NCBI GenBank assembly: GCA_018780805.1
Contig: JADMJD010000062.1
Location: 1-61,136 of the forward strand
Length of the DNA stretch: 61,136 nt
Origin: Rubrivivax sp.
GTDB taxonomy: Bacteria; Pseudomonadota; Gammaproteobacteria; Burkholderiales; Burkholderiaceae_C
Direction of reading: 5' to 3'
Shown here: one piece after another, positions 42,669 to 52,020 of the stretch
Position numbering within the stretch: position 1 is the first letter of the stretch
How the letters are laid out: each line of letters opens with the position of its first letter
Notes under the pieces: model-generated
Told to the model about the DNA's origin: nothing
Databases searched by the model: none
Seen by the model: only the letters and a program-made list of their open reading frames with translations
Program-made: the position numbers and the translations under genes

Positions 42669-43734
42669 AAGCCCCTCCGGTGCGCAGATCGGTGAAGTCG
42701 CTGAAATCGAAGCGTTTGAATTCGTAGGCCGCCGTGGCCTGCCACTCGGCGTTGCCCCAGCGGGCCGGCAACACCTTGGTGGCCTTGGCCGACAGGCCGG
42801 TGTTGCGGAAGGCGCTGAGCTGGCGGTTGCGCGTGATGTAGGTGGTCTCCAGCGCCGCGTCGTCGCTGTAGAACAAGGCCGAGTTCTGCGTGTGCGCACG
42901 CAGCGCGGCGTCGAACAGCCAACCGCCCTTTGCCGGATCACCCCAACGGCGTGAGCCGCCGAGTTCAATGGTGCTGGCCTTCAGCCCCCAGTTGTCCCAG
43001 AAGTAGCGGAACTCGGCGCGCACCGAGCCGGTGTCGCCGATGGCGCCCAAAACGCGCAACTTCAGCGCGCGGCTGCTGCGCGTGCCGGGCAGGCGCTCGG
43101 GCACCGCAGCGCCGAAGACACGCGCCGCGCGGTAGGGGCTGCCGAGGTAACCCTCGTCGGCCACGGCCTCCAGGTTGGCGCTCATCAGCCAGCGCGGGCT
43201 CAGGATCTGCGTGACACCCACGCGGTACTGCCAGTGCAGGGCTCTTTCATTGAACGCGCTGTCGGTGACCTTCAGCACCGTGTCGCTGCCGCGCGAAAAG
43301 CCGATGCTGACGGTTGTCATGCCACCGAATACTTCTTGCGCGATGTCCAGGCCCACGCTGCTGGCGGTGTAGTCGGGTTCGTTGCTGCGGCTCAGCGCCA
43401 GCGAAATCACCGAATCCCGCACCACCCAGTCCACACCCACGCCGAACTCGTTGCGGGTTTCCTTGAACGGGCTGGCGGTGGTGACCACGTCGATGGACGC
43501 GTTGCTGACCGCGTCCACGTAGTACGAAGCCGAGGCCGACACGCGGCTGCCCAGGCTCTTGCGTACCAGCACCGCGGGGCCGGTGGCGGTGACACCGCCA
43601 CCGTCGTACACGTGGTACATGGCCTCGGCGCGGTCGGGCGCGATGTCGGCCGCCACGGCCGGTGCCAGGCCCAGCAGCCCGCCGATGAAGGCCAGCGCCC
43701 GCTGCCACCAGCGCAGCGCGTCAGTTGCAGCCAC
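42619..43734 (-). CDS. DUF3570 outer-membrane beta-barrel protein
   Basis: A GTG at 43734 with AAGGGGG upstream is the best start; a GTG at 43761 is possible. The ~371-residue protein has a hydrophobic leader (LAFIGGLLGLAPAVAADIAP), then the DUF3570 pattern: MYHVYDGGGVTATGPAVLVR, SASASYYVDAVSNASIDVVT and SIGFSRGSDTVLK, and alternating amphipathic strands to a C-terminal HVFQIHLSANY. The terminal aromatic residue fits an outer-membrane barrel. DUF3570 genes regularly follow DUF4266 and lie near apbE and tlpA-type genes in my recollection. Function unknown. Confidence 0.87.
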   Translation of the reverse strand: MAATDALRWWQRALAFIGGLLGLAPAVAADIAPDRAEAMYHVYDGGGVTATGPAVLVRKSLGSRVSASASYYVDAVSNASIDVVTTASPFKETRNEFGVGVDWVVRDSVISLALSRSNEPDYTASSVGLDIAQEVFGGMTTVSIGFSRGSDTVLKVTDSAFNERALHWQYRVGVTQILSPRWLMSANLEAVADEGYLGSPYRAARVFGAAVPERLPGTRSSRALKLRVLGAIGDTGSVRAEFRYFWDNWGLKASTIELGGSRRWGDPAKGGWLFDAALRAHTQNSALFYSDDAALETTYITRNRQLSAFRNTGLSAKATKVLPARWGNAEWQATAAYEFKRFDFSDFTDLRTGGAYAHNAHVFQIHLSANY

Positions 43735-43932
43735 AGCCGCCCCCTTGCACCCCGGTGGCACCCCGTGCCGCCTCGCGCACCACGTTCACGTGTTCGCGGT
43801 GTTTGTCGATCAGGCCCTGGCGGGACCATTGCATCTCGGGTTCGGCCAGGCGGCCACGTTCATAGGGCTTGACCCAGGGTTGCACGGCGCAGCCGGAGAG
43901 GGCAGCGGCTGCCAGCAGGCAAAGCAGCGACC

Positions 43933-43936
<4 letters not shown>
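43721..43936 (-). CDS. DUF4266 small lipoprotein
   Basis: The ATG at 43936 overlaps the TlpA gene stop (ATGA). The 71-residue product has a lipobox LAAAALSGC (C16) followed by VQPWVKPYERGRLAEPEMQW, and ends in the family's Gly/Cys tail ATGVQGGGCGCN. DUF4266 proteins are found directly before DUF3570 in many genomes. The C-terminal GGGCGCN could bind a metal or cofactor or form a thioether, but this is not established. Confidence 0.88.
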
Positions 43937-44406
<470 letters not shown>

Positions 44407-44413
44407 CGCCGCC

Positions 44414-45055
44414 TCAGAAGTGCCAGCCGAAACCGACGCTGGTTTCCAGGTTGTGCGTGCTCTGGTTGCTGCCCAGCAGGTCCAGCGAAAACACGTGGTC
44501 GCGCAGGTCCACGCGCAGCGTGCCCCGTTCGCCCAGCAGGATGCGCCAGCCGAAACCGAAGTTGAAGGTCTGGCGTTTCTGTCCCGCAAAATCGGTGCTG
44601 CCGACACCACCGACCAGGTAGATGGCGGTGGCTCGCGCCTGGCGCGAGCCCAGGAACACCTCGCCCGGCAGCAGGTTGTAGCCGGCCGAGAGGTTGTAGT
44701 AGCTCAGCCGTTCCTTGTCGCTGCTGAAGATGCCGCCGGGCAGGATCTGCCGGAAGTTCTCGTCGCTGACCTGGGTGCTGCCGAACGTGCCTTCGACGAA
44801 CCAGTCCTCGGTGAGGTGGTACCCCACCCGCAGGCCGTAGACCGCGCTGGCCCCGAAGTTTTCGGTGGCAAACACACCGACGAAGGCGCCCGCCTCGAAA
44901 TCGCGCGACGGGAACCTGGGCAGCCGCAGCTCGCGCCTGTCCACCTGCGGCACCACGGGCGATTGGTCGGCGGGCTTGGCCGCAGGTGGGGCGGTCTGCG
45001 CCAGCGCACTGGCGGCTACAAACAGCAGGGGCAGGGCGGTCAGGCGTGGTGACAT
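44414..45055 (-). CDS. Outer-membrane beta-barrel domain protein
   Basis: The 213-residue protein starts at the ATG at 45055, with a signal peptide (SPRLTALPLLFVAASALAQ). After a conserved linker (RRELRLPRFPSRDFEAGAFV) it forms amphipathic strands (YGLRVGYHLTEDWFVEGTFG, LSYYNLSAGYNLLPGEVFLG, AIYLVGGVGSTDFAG) ending in SVGFGWHF. This is the OmpA-like small barrel type that in myxobacteria is linked to gliding/envelope complexes. It lies 14 bp after the SH3-barrel gene, with which it may form a heteromeric outer-membrane part. Confidence 0.83.
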   Translation of the reverse strand: MSPRLTALPLLFVAASALAQTAPPAAKPADQSPVVPQVDRRELRLPRFPSRDFEAGAFVGVFATENFGASAVYGLRVGYHLTEDWFVEGTFGSTQVSDENFRQILPGGIFSSDKERLSYYNLSAGYNLLPGEVFLGSRQARATAIYLVGGVGSTDFAGQKRQTFNFGFGWRILLGERGTLRVDLRDHVFSLDLLGSNQSTHNLETSVGFGWHF

Positions 45056-45069
45056 GGACGTCCGATGGG

Positions 45070-45822
45070 TCAGAAGAAGAAGGACAGGCCGGCGGTGAAC
45101 GCGCGGTACTCGCCGTTGCGCTCGTCGGACAGGAAAGCGGTGGCGCGGCTGTAGTCCAGCCGGCCGACGAACTGGCGTGTGAAGTACCAGCGCAGGCCCA
45201 GCGACACCTGGGCCTGGTTGGCATCGGTGGGCGTGGCGCCGACCAGGCTGAGGTTGGGCGCGTTGCTGAAGCGGCCCACGCCGATGCCGAAGAAGGGCGA
45301 CAGCCGCTGGTCCGACCAGGGCTCGCTGCTCAGGCCCAGCTGCCAGAAGCTGGTGCCCGAGTACAGGCCTTGCACCTGGCCCAGCGTGGCCTCCACCGCC
45401 AGCGTGTCCGACAGCCGGTAGGCGCCCCAGAGCTTGAGCATCGGCTCCTTCTCGAAGCGGCCCCAGGCGGCGCCCATCTCCAGGCGGCGGTTCAGGTAGT
45501 CGTCCACCAGCGTGTCGCGGAAGGTCTTGGCGGTGCCGGCTTCGTTGAGCGTGGTTTCCAGCTGGCTGCGCTGCACCCAGCCGATTTGCCCTCCCTCGGC
45601 CTTGACGCGGTACCAGTCGGTGCGGCGCACTTCGATGCTGATCCATTGCCGCTTCTCGGCCACGAAGAACACCGGGTATCCGCGGCCCGGACCGGTGCGC
45701 AGCTCGATGTACGGCTCGGCAATCTGCACCCGTTCGGTGGTGGCGGCGCTGTCCTGTGCCCACGCGGGGGCGGCGCTGCACACCAGCAGCGTCAGCAGCA
45801 GCGCGCTGGCATCACTCTTCAT
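45070..45822 (-). CDS. SH3-domain plus outer-membrane beta-barrel protein
   Basis: The 250-residue protein has a signal peptide (ALLLTLLVCSAAPAWAQ), a bacterial SH3 domain at about residues 30-90 (VQIAEPYIELRTGPGRGYPV, IEVRRTDWYRVKAEGGQIGW) and a C-terminal barrel of amphipathic strands (MLKLWGAYRLSDTLAVEATL, VSLGLRWYFTRQFVG) ending FTAGLSFFF. The SH3 part is likely periplasmic and may bind peptidoglycan or a partner protein. The terminal Phe is typical of barrels inserted by BamA. It overlaps the upstream lipoprotein gene by 11 bp. Confidence 0.85.
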   Translation of the reverse strand: MKSDASALLLTLLVCSAAPAWAQDSAATTERVQIAEPYIELRTGPGRGYPVFFVAEKRQWISIEVRRTDWYRVKAEGGQIGWVQRSQLETTLNEAGTAKTFRDTLVDDYLNRRLEMGAAWGRFEKEPMLKLWGAYRLSDTLAVEATLGQVQGLYSGTSFWQLGLSSEPWSDQRLSPFFGIGVGRFSNAPNLSLVGATPTDANQAQVSLGLRWYFTRQFVGRLDYSRATAFLSDERNGEYRAFTAGLSFFF

Positions 45823-46390
45823 TGCAGACCCCGGTGGCGGCGTCGGCCGGTGTGAACAAGGCGTTGCCGGCGGTGCTGAACTCGTCCTGGCCTTCGGGCA
45901 TCGGGTGTTCGATCCAGTAGCGCATGCGCTTCACGTTCGGGTCTGTTTCGCTGTCGAAGACGATGCCGCCGCCATGCAGCACGTTGCGCACCAGCGGCTT
46001 GGCGATGAGCCGGCTGCCCAGCGCATCGCCGAACACCACCTCGCCTTGCGACGAGTAGAAGTTGCGGTACATGTCGGTGGTGCGGATCAACTCGGGCGTG
46101 TCGCTCAAAGCCACCTCGGCGGCGCTGCCGCGCACACGCAGCGCACCGCCGGTGCCGCTGGTGTCGTCATGGCAGCCCGAACTGGCGCAGCTGTTGACGG
46201 TGGTGACACCGTTCAGCGTGACGGGCAGCTGCGCCGTCAGAATGGGCTGGATGCAGCGCTGGAAGTAGGCAAACGACAGCTTGCGTGCGCCGGTGGCGGG
46301 TGGGTTGGCCACGTCGGCCGGGTTGTCCAGCGGGTTGCCGCCGCCGCAACCTGTCAACACCACGATGCCGGTCAGGATCAACAGTCTCAT
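45812..46390 (-). CDS. Lipoprotein with CX4CH haem-like motif
   Basis: The ATG at 46390 overlaps the stop of the HzsA-like gene (ATGA). The 192-residue product has lipobox VVLTGC (C15). The mature part shows AYFQRCIQPILTAQLP and NSCASSGCHDD with C68, C73 and H74, a CX4CH spacing rather than CxxCH. Similar spacings occur in haem c proteins of multihaem systems, but attachment here is unproven. The sequence around SRLIAKPLVRNVLHGGGIVF and MRYWIEHPMPEGQDEF resembles cytochrome-like domains of planctomycete-type PSCyt proteins. Confidence 0.72.
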   Translation of the reverse strand: MRLLILTGIVVLTGCGGGNPLDNPADVANPPATGARKLSFAYFQRCIQPILTAQLPVTLNGVTTVNSCASSGCHDDTSGTGGALRVRGSAAEVALSDTPELIRTTDMYRNFYSSQGEVVFGDALGSRLIAKPLVRNVLHGGGIVFDSETDPNVKRMRYWIEHPMPEGQDEFSTAGNALFTPADAATGVCNEE

Positions 46391-49389
46391 GGCGTGGGGC
46401 AACCTCGGGCGATCCAGCTGACGATGCTGGCGTAGGCCAGGCCATCGGCCGGCAGCACGGCCGTGGTCTGGCCGATGGCGCCGGCCGGGTGCGGCACGGT
46501 GGACGGGCGTTGCAGCAGCCGGTTGGCCGCCGGGTTGCAGGTGTCGTTGACCATGGTCAGCGTGACGTTGAAATCACCTTCGGCGTCACCCGTCAGCACC
46601 AGGCGGTTGCCGCGGAAGCTGCCGCCGGAGTTGGTGCCGGTGGCCTGGTGGCAGGCGCCCATGCAGCTGGTGCGCAGGATCGGGTAGACGGTCTGCTCGA
46701 AGCTGGCCTGGCTGAGCGACTGCACCGTGCGCAGCCCACCGCCCACGGCAAACGGGTCGTTGTAGTACTGGCCGCCCAGGTCCATCCACTCGGCCAGCAG
46801 GCGCTTTTCGGCCTTGTTCAGCAGCGTGGCGTGGTTGGGTGCCGTGTCGGGCGGGTTGGGGTATGCCGTGCGCGCGTTTGCGCCGGCCAGCAGCGTCTGG
46901 CCCGACAGGATCTCCATCAGCCGGCTCTTGCGTGCCAGGCCGGCGGTGTTGGACGCGCCCGAGCTGGTTTCCACCAGCGGCGCCTGGCGCTGGATCTCGG
47001 GCACACCTTGCACCAGGCGGGTGACGGGCAGGCCGGTCACCGGGTCGAGCTGCGGGTCGCCGATCAGCAGCTCTTCGTAGCTGACGATGCGGCCGGTGCC
47101 GGCCACCGTGCCGCGCAGGTCCAGCTTGGCGGGGTCGGCGTGGCAGCTGGTGCAGGTGTTGGCGCCGCCGGTGCCGCGCGGGCGCGTCCACAGCGGCTGG
47201 ATGTGGTCCGGGTAGTTGATGACGCCGTTCACAGGCGCCAGCGTGGCCAGGTCGTCCGCGGCGTTGTTGTTGCCGGTGTACTTGAGCGAGATGTCGGCGC
47301 GCGCGGTGACGCCGCTGCGGCTGGTGTCGGCCCAGACGTCGGTGTAGACCGGGTCGGTCTGCAGCGTCAGCAGCGCGGCCTGCAGCCGGGTGCGCAGCGA
47401 GGCCATGGTCTCGCCCTGCTGGTGCTGCGCCGAGAGCGTGGTCTTCAGCGCGGCCGGCAGTGTGTTCACCACGTCGCCCGAGTTCAGTGCGGCGCCGCGG
47501 CGCGGGCTGTGGCAGCCGTCGCAGGTGCGGCGTTCGCCCGGGCGTACCTGGATCCAGTTGGTGTGGGTCTGGAAGGCGCGGCCTTCGGCGTCCACCACCT
47601 GCAGGCCCAGCGGCACGTCGGCCGGTACCTGCAGCTTGAAGCTGCCGTCGGGCTCGACCACGCTGTAGCCCAGGATCTGCTGCTGCTCAAAATCGGTCTC
47701 GCCGATCACCTGGCGCAGGCCCATGCTGCTGGCCGGCGGCGCGATGGCACGCACCGCGCGGATGAAGCGCACCGGCGCGCAGTGGTAGGCCGGGTCGGCC
47801 GGGTCCTTGATGCGGCGCAGGTCGGCGACGAAACTGCGCGTGTCGCCCGGCTCTTCCGGCGCGCGTGTGGCGATGCCGGTGCTGCAGCTGCCGGCCAGAT
47901 CAGCCGCGGTCAGCATCGGCTCGCCCATGCGGCGCAGGCCGTCGGTGTCGTAGACGCTGCGCACCTCGATCAGCGCCAGGTCCTGCGCGGCCAGCGCCGG
48001 GTCCACGTTGGTCGGTTCGCTGGCGTTGGGCTCGGCGCGGGCCTGCAGTGGCACCGGGTCGGTGTACATGAAACCCGGCGGCGGCGCGGCCACGATCAGC
48101 CAGGTCTGCGGCACCGGGTCGAACATGTAGATGGCGTAGGACGCGGGCACGGTGTCGCTCAGCTCGTCGGCGGCCACGGCTTCCATGCTGCGGTTGCGGT
48201 CCGACAGGCGGGTCACTTCTTCCGGCGTCAGCGTGGTGCAGGAGACCACACGCTCGCCACGTTTCACTTCACAGGGCCGCCAGGCCACCAGCACGCGGTG
48301 GCTGCCATCCCACAGCGGGTAGGGCGAGGTGGCGCGGCCGTTCAGCGACAGGCCGCGTTCCATCGCCAGTGATTCGGCCGTGGCCTCGCGCTGGCCACCG
48401 GTGACCGGCACGGTGCGGTTGGCGGGGGTGTTTTGCTCGGAGTAGTTGGCCGCGTCGATGAACATCAGCGCGCCACCCTCCTGCGAGCCCGACAGCGGCA
48501 TCAGCGACGACGCGATCTGGCCGGCATACGGCCCGGCCGGGTCCATCTCGCGCGGGTGCAAAAAGCTGTTGCCCGGGCTTTGCGCGCCGTAGAACACAAA
48601 CAGGTTGGTGCCGTCGGGTTTGGCGGTGAAGACGGCGAAACGGTTGCGCTCGGCCACATGCTCCCAGCGCGCGAACATGATCTCGCCGTTGGCGCGCAGC
48701 ACCGGGTTGCGGTCGTGGCTCTGGTTGAAGGTGATCTGCGCCAGCGCACCACCGTCGTTGTTGATGGTGTGCAGGTTCAGCACGCGCTCGCGCTCGTATT
48801 CGTCCAGCGCGTGGTAAGCCCGGCCCAGGGCCTGGTTGCGCGAGGATTTGTCCTGCCGGTTGGACGCAAACACAAAGCCGCGGCCCGCGGGCAGGTAAGC
48901 CGGGTCCACGTCGTCGTGTTCGGTGGACGCGGTGATGCGGCGGAGCAGGCCCTTCGTCAGGCCGCCCACCGTCATGTCGTATTCCCACAGGTTCCAGCGG
49001 CCGGTGCAGGCCGGGCCGCCGTTGATGGTGGACGTGTTGCTGGTGGGGCAGCGCAGCGCAAACACCACTTTCTTGCCGTCGTAGGACACCTCGGGGTCGG
49101 AGGCGTCGCCGTTGCCCTGCGTGATGGCGGCGGTGATGTTGTGCTCTGGTGCGCTGGGGCTGGACTTCTCGCGCAGCATCAGGTCGCCACCCGGGGCGCC
49201 GGCCGTGCCGTGCGTGGGCGCCAGGTTCAGCGTGTTCACACGTTTGGCGTAGACGATGGGCACGTCGCCCTGCACCGTGACCGTGCCTTCGCTGCTGCTG
49301 CTGCCCTGGCAGCCGGCCACGAGGGCGACGGTTGTCACAAGCAAAGCAGCGGCCAGGCCGCCTGCGGCGGACCGTTGATTGAGTGCCAT
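46387..49389 (-). CDS. Large lipoprotein with beta-propeller-like N-terminal part and CxxCH motifs (HzsA-like)
   Basis: An AGGAGGACAAC element precedes the ATG at 49389. The 1000-residue protein has lipobox LVAGC (C27). The N-terminal half has PD40/WD40-like units (ASDPEVSYDGKKVVFALRCP, DPAYLPAGRGFVFASNRQD, HDRNPVLRANGEIMFARWEH). The C-terminal half has haem-type motifs CDGCH (623-627), CTSCH (746-750) and CMGACH (909-914). This layout recalls the alpha subunit of hydrazine synthase, whose relatives are widespread and uncharacterised. I therefore expect a secreted multihaem redox protein, not hydrazine synthesis. It also holds E807-T-S-S-G-A-S, close to an ApbE flavinylation motif. Confidence 0.8.
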   Translation of the reverse strand: MALNQRSAAGGLAAALLVTTVALVAGCQGSSSSEGTVTVQGDVPIVYAKRVNTLNLAPTHGTAGAPGGDLMLREKSSPSAPEHNITAAITQGNGDASDPEVSYDGKKVVFALRCPTSNTSTINGGPACTGRWNLWEYDMTVGGLTKGLLRRITASTEHDDVDPAYLPAGRGFVFASNRQDKSSRNQALGRAYHALDEYERERVLNLHTINNDGGALAQITFNQSHDRNPVLRANGEIMFARWEHVAERNRFAVFTAKPDGTNLFVFYGAQSPGNSFLHPREMDPAGPYAGQIASSLMPLSGSQEGGALMFIDAANYSEQNTPANRTVPVTGGQREATAESLAMERGLSLNGRATSPYPLWDGSHRVLVAWRPCEVKRGERVVSCTTLTPEEVTRLSDRNRSMEAVAADELSDTVPASYAIYMFDPVPQTWLIVAAPPPGFMYTDPVPLQARAEPNASEPTNVDPALAAQDLALIEVRSVYDTDGLRRMGEPMLTAADLAGSCSTGIATRAPEEPGDTRSFVADLRRIKDPADPAYHCAPVRFIRAVRAIAPPASSMGLRQVIGETDFEQQQILGYSVVEPDGSFKLQVPADVPLGLQVVDAEGRAFQTHTNWIQVRPGERRTCDGCHSPRRGAALNSGDVVNTLPAALKTTLSAQHQQGETMASLRTRLQAALLTLQTDPVYTDVWADTSRSGVTARADISLKYTGNNNAADDLATLAPVNGVINYPDHIQPLWTRPRGTGGANTCTSCHADPAKLDLRGTVAGTGRIVSYEELLIGDPQLDPVTGLPVTRLVQGVPEIQRQAPLVETSSGASNTAGLARKSRLMEILSGQTLLAGANARTAYPNPPDTAPNHATLLNKAEKRLLAEWMDLGGQYYNDPFAVGGGLRTVQSLSQASFEQTVYPILRTSCMGACHQATGTNSGGSFRGNRLVLTGDAEGDFNVTLTMVNDTCNPAANRLLQRPSTVPHPAGAIGQTTAVLPADGLAYASIVSWIARGCPTP

Positions 49390-49421
49390 GTTGTCCTCCT
49401 GGTGCGGGCTATTGCGGCTGT

Positions 49422-50405
49422 CTATTGCGGCTGCAGCCCGCGGGTGAAATGCAGCCGGCCCGTGGCATCGACAACAACGGCGTCGGCCCCGGGTGTTTGT
49501 TCAACGATGGCCAGCCCCTGCACACCGCGCACGAACACGGTCTTGGACAGGGCTTCGCTGGTCAGGCCGTCTTCGGCCACGATGGTCACGCTGTGCACCG
49601 CCGCCGGGCTGCGGCCGGTGGCGGGGTCGATCAGGTGGTGGTGGCGCACACCGCCACGCTCAAAAAAACGTTCGTAGTCGCCCGAGGTGGAGACGGCCAC
49701 GTCTTCCAGCGGCAGCACGGCCACGTGGCGGCTGGCGTCGCGCGGGTGGCGGATGGCCACGCTCCAGGGGCGGCCGCGGCGGTCGCCCAGCACGCGGCTG
49801 TCACCGCCGGCGCTGACGTAGGCGTTGGCGATGCCCAGCGCGCGCAGCCGCGCCACGGCGCAATCCACCGCATGGCCCTTGGCAAAACCACCCAGGTCGA
49901 TGCACATGCCTTCGCGTGCAAAGCGCACGCCGCGCGTGGTGGGGTCCAGCGTGATGCCGCGCCAGCCCACCAGGGCCTGGGCCCGGGCCAGGCTGTGTTC
50001 GTCGGGTGCGATGCCGCGGCGGTAGTCGTACAGCCGGCCGACGGCGGCGTAGCTGATGTCGAAGGCACCGTCGCTCAGCGCGGCAAAGGCCTGGGCGCGC
50101 TGCAGCAGGCCGAACATCTCGGCGCTGGCGATGAAGGGCGCGCGCGCCGCGTCGCGGTTCAGGCGCGAGAGCTCCGATTCGGGTTTGTGCGGGCTGTAGC
50201 AACGGTCGATGCGGTGCATCTCGGCCAGCACGGCCTCGACCGCGGCTTCACCGTCGGCGCGGCGGTCTGCCCACAGTTCCACATGGATGGCCGTGCCCAT
50301 GATGGCTTCGTCGCGCTGCAACCAGCCGGCAGGGCGCACCAGCGTGCGGCGCGCCGGCAATCCGGCAGCGATCTGTGGCCGCCACAGCGGCAAGGACAAC
50401 TGCAT
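49422..50405 (-). CDS. apbE: FAD:protein FMN transferase ApbE
   Basis: The 327-residue protein has the ApbE signatures: IMGTAIHVELWADRRAD, then MHRIDRCYSPHKPESELSRLN, GMCIDLGGFAKGHAVD, YVSAGGDSRVLG, STSGDYERFF and the HHLIDPATGRSP motif near the C terminus. ApbE links FMN to Thr or Ser of extracytoplasmic proteins using FAD and Mg2+. No clear signal peptide is seen in the first ~30 residues, which is unusual for periplasmic ApbE and leaves its location open. It is the first gene of the 16-gene operon; the flavin acceptor is not obvious. Confidence 0.92.
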   Translation of the reverse strand: MQLSLPLWRPQIAAGLPARRTLVRPAGWLQRDEAIMGTAIHVELWADRRADGEAAVEAVLAEMHRIDRCYSPHKPESELSRLNRDAARAPFIASAEMFGLLQRAQAFAALSDGAFDISYAAVGRLYDYRRGIAPDEHSLARAQALVGWRGITLDPTTRGVRFAREGMCIDLGGFAKGHAVDCAVARLRALGIANAYVSAGGDSRVLGDRRGRPWSVAIRHPRDASRHVAVLPLEDVAVSTSGDYERFFERGGVRHHHLIDPATGRSPAAVHSVTIVAEDGLTSEALSKTVFVRGVQGLAIVEQTPGADAVVVDATGRLHFTRGLQPQ

Positions 50406-50502
50406 GCCCGACTCCCAATCCCCTTGATGGGGGTGGATGCTGACGGTCTGTGCCTTGCCGTGCAGTGAGATGTGGTCGCAGGTTGCGAGCAGATGCTTCA
50501 GA

Positions 50503-50533
50503 TGTAGGCGCCGCTCACAAGTCGGCGCCTACA
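50503..50533 (-). terminator. Hairpin between the glycerophosphodiesterase and apbE genes
   Basis: tgtaggcgccg and cggcgcctaca form a perfect 11-bp stem with a 9-nt loop, 21 bp after the phosphodiesterase stop on the minus strand and 98 bp before the apbE start. It lacks a T-tract. It most likely ends the upstream gene and sets off the start of the 16-gene operon. Confidence 0.55.
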
Positions 50534-50553
50534 CCAGCTGGAAGGCAGGCCGT

Positions 50554-51825
50554 TTACTTCAGGCCCACGCAGTTTGCGTAGAAAGTCACGGTCGCCGGCC
50601 AATCGGCGAAAACGCCGATCACGCCGATCTGCCGTGCCAGCACGTCGAGTGCCAGGAACACGTCGCCCTCACGTTTGATCGCGCTGTCGAAGGTCTGGAA
50701 GTAGAACCCGTTGTTACCGTCGGCCAGGATGCCGCTGCGTTCCAGCGTCCACGTGATGATGCCCAGGCCGGCGGCCTTGGCGTCCAGCGCGTACTGGGAC
50801 GGCACGATCTGGCCCGCCGGGTTGGTGGTCAGCAGCGCGAAGGTGGGCGGGGCCACGATGCGGATGCCCTGGGCCTTGTACTCGGCCAGTTCGGCGGCGC
50901 TGGGCAGGTCGGCCACGACGTTGGCGTCGTCCAGGTACACGGCCTGGCGGCCGAAGGCGGGCTCGTTCTGCACCCAGTACAAGACGTCACGTTTGTCGAA
51001 GGACTGCGGCCAGACGCGGCGCGGCGACACGCCGGCGGCCTTGTACTCGTCGATCATCTTCTGCGCGTAGGCCTCTTGCGTGAAGCCGTCGAAGGGCATG
51101 GGCACCACCGGCGACTTCAGCTCGGGGGTCATCTGCACACCCAGCTTGGTGAACAACGCGATGCTCTCGGCGTGGGTCAGCAGCGTGCCGCTGGTCGGGC
51201 CCGAATACAGATCGGTGCGGAAGTTGGCGGTGCCGCCCAGGTACTCCGCCACCGTGCGGGCGCGGGTGTTGGCCGCGTCCATCTTGCCGCGCAGGCTCTT
51301 GAACTCGGCCAGCGTGATGTCGCTGGTGCGGCATTCGGCGCTGGCCGGCGTCACCAGGTTGCCGGAGGCATCCAACGTGGCGGGCACGAAGGGCTTTGTG
51401 CACTTGGCAGCCAGCGGCGTGGCCAGGATGTTGGTGGTGGTGTGCAGGTCGTTCTGCGCGTGGCGGCAGACCAGCTCCTTGTCCTTGGTGAAGGCCACGT
51501 CGCACTCCACCACGCCGGCACCCATGCGGGCCGCGGCGGTGTACGACTCCTGGGTGTGCTCCGGGAACTGCAGCGGCGCGCCGCGGTGGCCGATGGAAAA
51601 GTTGCTGGGCTGCAGCGGGCGCTGTTGCGCGGCACAGACCTGCAGCTCCAGCTTCAGCGGGCCTTCGCTCATCTCGTCGACCAGGAAGAAGGGGCGGGTG
51701 CCAACTTGCACCGACGGCACGTTGGTGCGCGCCGCTGCGGCGTCGGCTGGTGCCAGCAGCGGCAACAGCGGCAACAGCGGCAACAGGGCCGCGGCCAGCG
51801 TGGCCAGGGACAGGGTGGATTTCAT
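50554..51825 (-). CDS. Periplasmic glycerophosphodiester phosphodiesterase family protein
   Basis: The ATG at 51825 starts a signal peptide with a repeated Leu/Pro stretch ([15 protein letters not shown]). The 423-residue protein has the GDPD motifs: [15 protein letters not shown] (His-Arg-Gly and Glu), [20 protein letters not shown] (Glu-x-Asp and His) and later [28 protein letters not shown] and [13 protein letters not shown]. It should hydrolyse glycerophosphodiesters to glycerol-3-phosphate and alcohols. Its length is greater than cytoplasmic UgpQ and like GlpQ-type periplasmic enzymes. Single gene, ended by a hairpin. Confidence 0.9.
   Translation of the reverse strand: MKSTLSLATLAAALLPLLPLLPLLAPADAAAARTNVPSVQVGTRPFFLVDEMSEGPLKLELQVCAAQQRPLQPSNFSIGHRGAPLQFPEHTQESYTAAARMGAGVVECDVAFTKDKELVCRHAQNDLHTTTNILATPLAAKCTKPFVPATLDASGNLVTPASAECRTSDITLAEFKSLRGKMDAANTRARTVAEYLGGTANFRTDLYSGPTSGTLLTHAESIALFTKLGVQMTPELKSPVVPMPFDGFTQEAYAQKMIDEYKAAGVSPRRVWPQSFDKRDVLYWVQNEPAFGRQAVYLDDANVVADLPSAAELAEYKAQGIRIVAPPTFALLTTNPAGQIVPSQYALDAKAAGLGIITWTLERSGILADGNNGFYFQTFDSAIKREGDVFLALDVLARQIGVIGVFADWPATVTFYANCVGLK
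51758..51784 (-). repeat. Three exact 9-bp tandem repeats in the signal-peptide region
   Basis: agcggcaac occurs three times without gaps inside the glycerophosphodiesterase signal sequence and codes for the Leu-Pro-Leu repeat. Slippage could change the length of the hydrophobic core by three residues at a time. Confidence 0.7.
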
Positions 51826-52020
51826 GGGGTCATCCTCAGGGTTTGGTGGTGTCGCCGGGTGGTCCGACCGGCCGCACGCTAAGCACCTGATGTGGCCGGG
51901 CTGTGACAGCCGTCGGGCGGGCTCGCCGTTCGTCGTGTGTGCTGTTCGACGGTCGCGCGGCGTGGGCTTGCGCGCACACCGCGGGCTTAGCCTTGCGGCC
52001 ATCGTTCACCAGGAGTTGCC

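Noticed and set aside
46387..49389. Hydrazine synthase and an anammox-type pathway
   Set aside because: Only distant resemblance to the alpha subunit is seen; the beta/gamma subunits and hydrazine dehydrogenase are absent, and the host looks like an ordinary betaproteobacterium.
51758..51784. A minisatellite or CRISPR-like array in the glycerophosphodiesterase gene
   Set aside because: Only three 9-bp units with no spacers, and they encode part of a normal signal peptide core.
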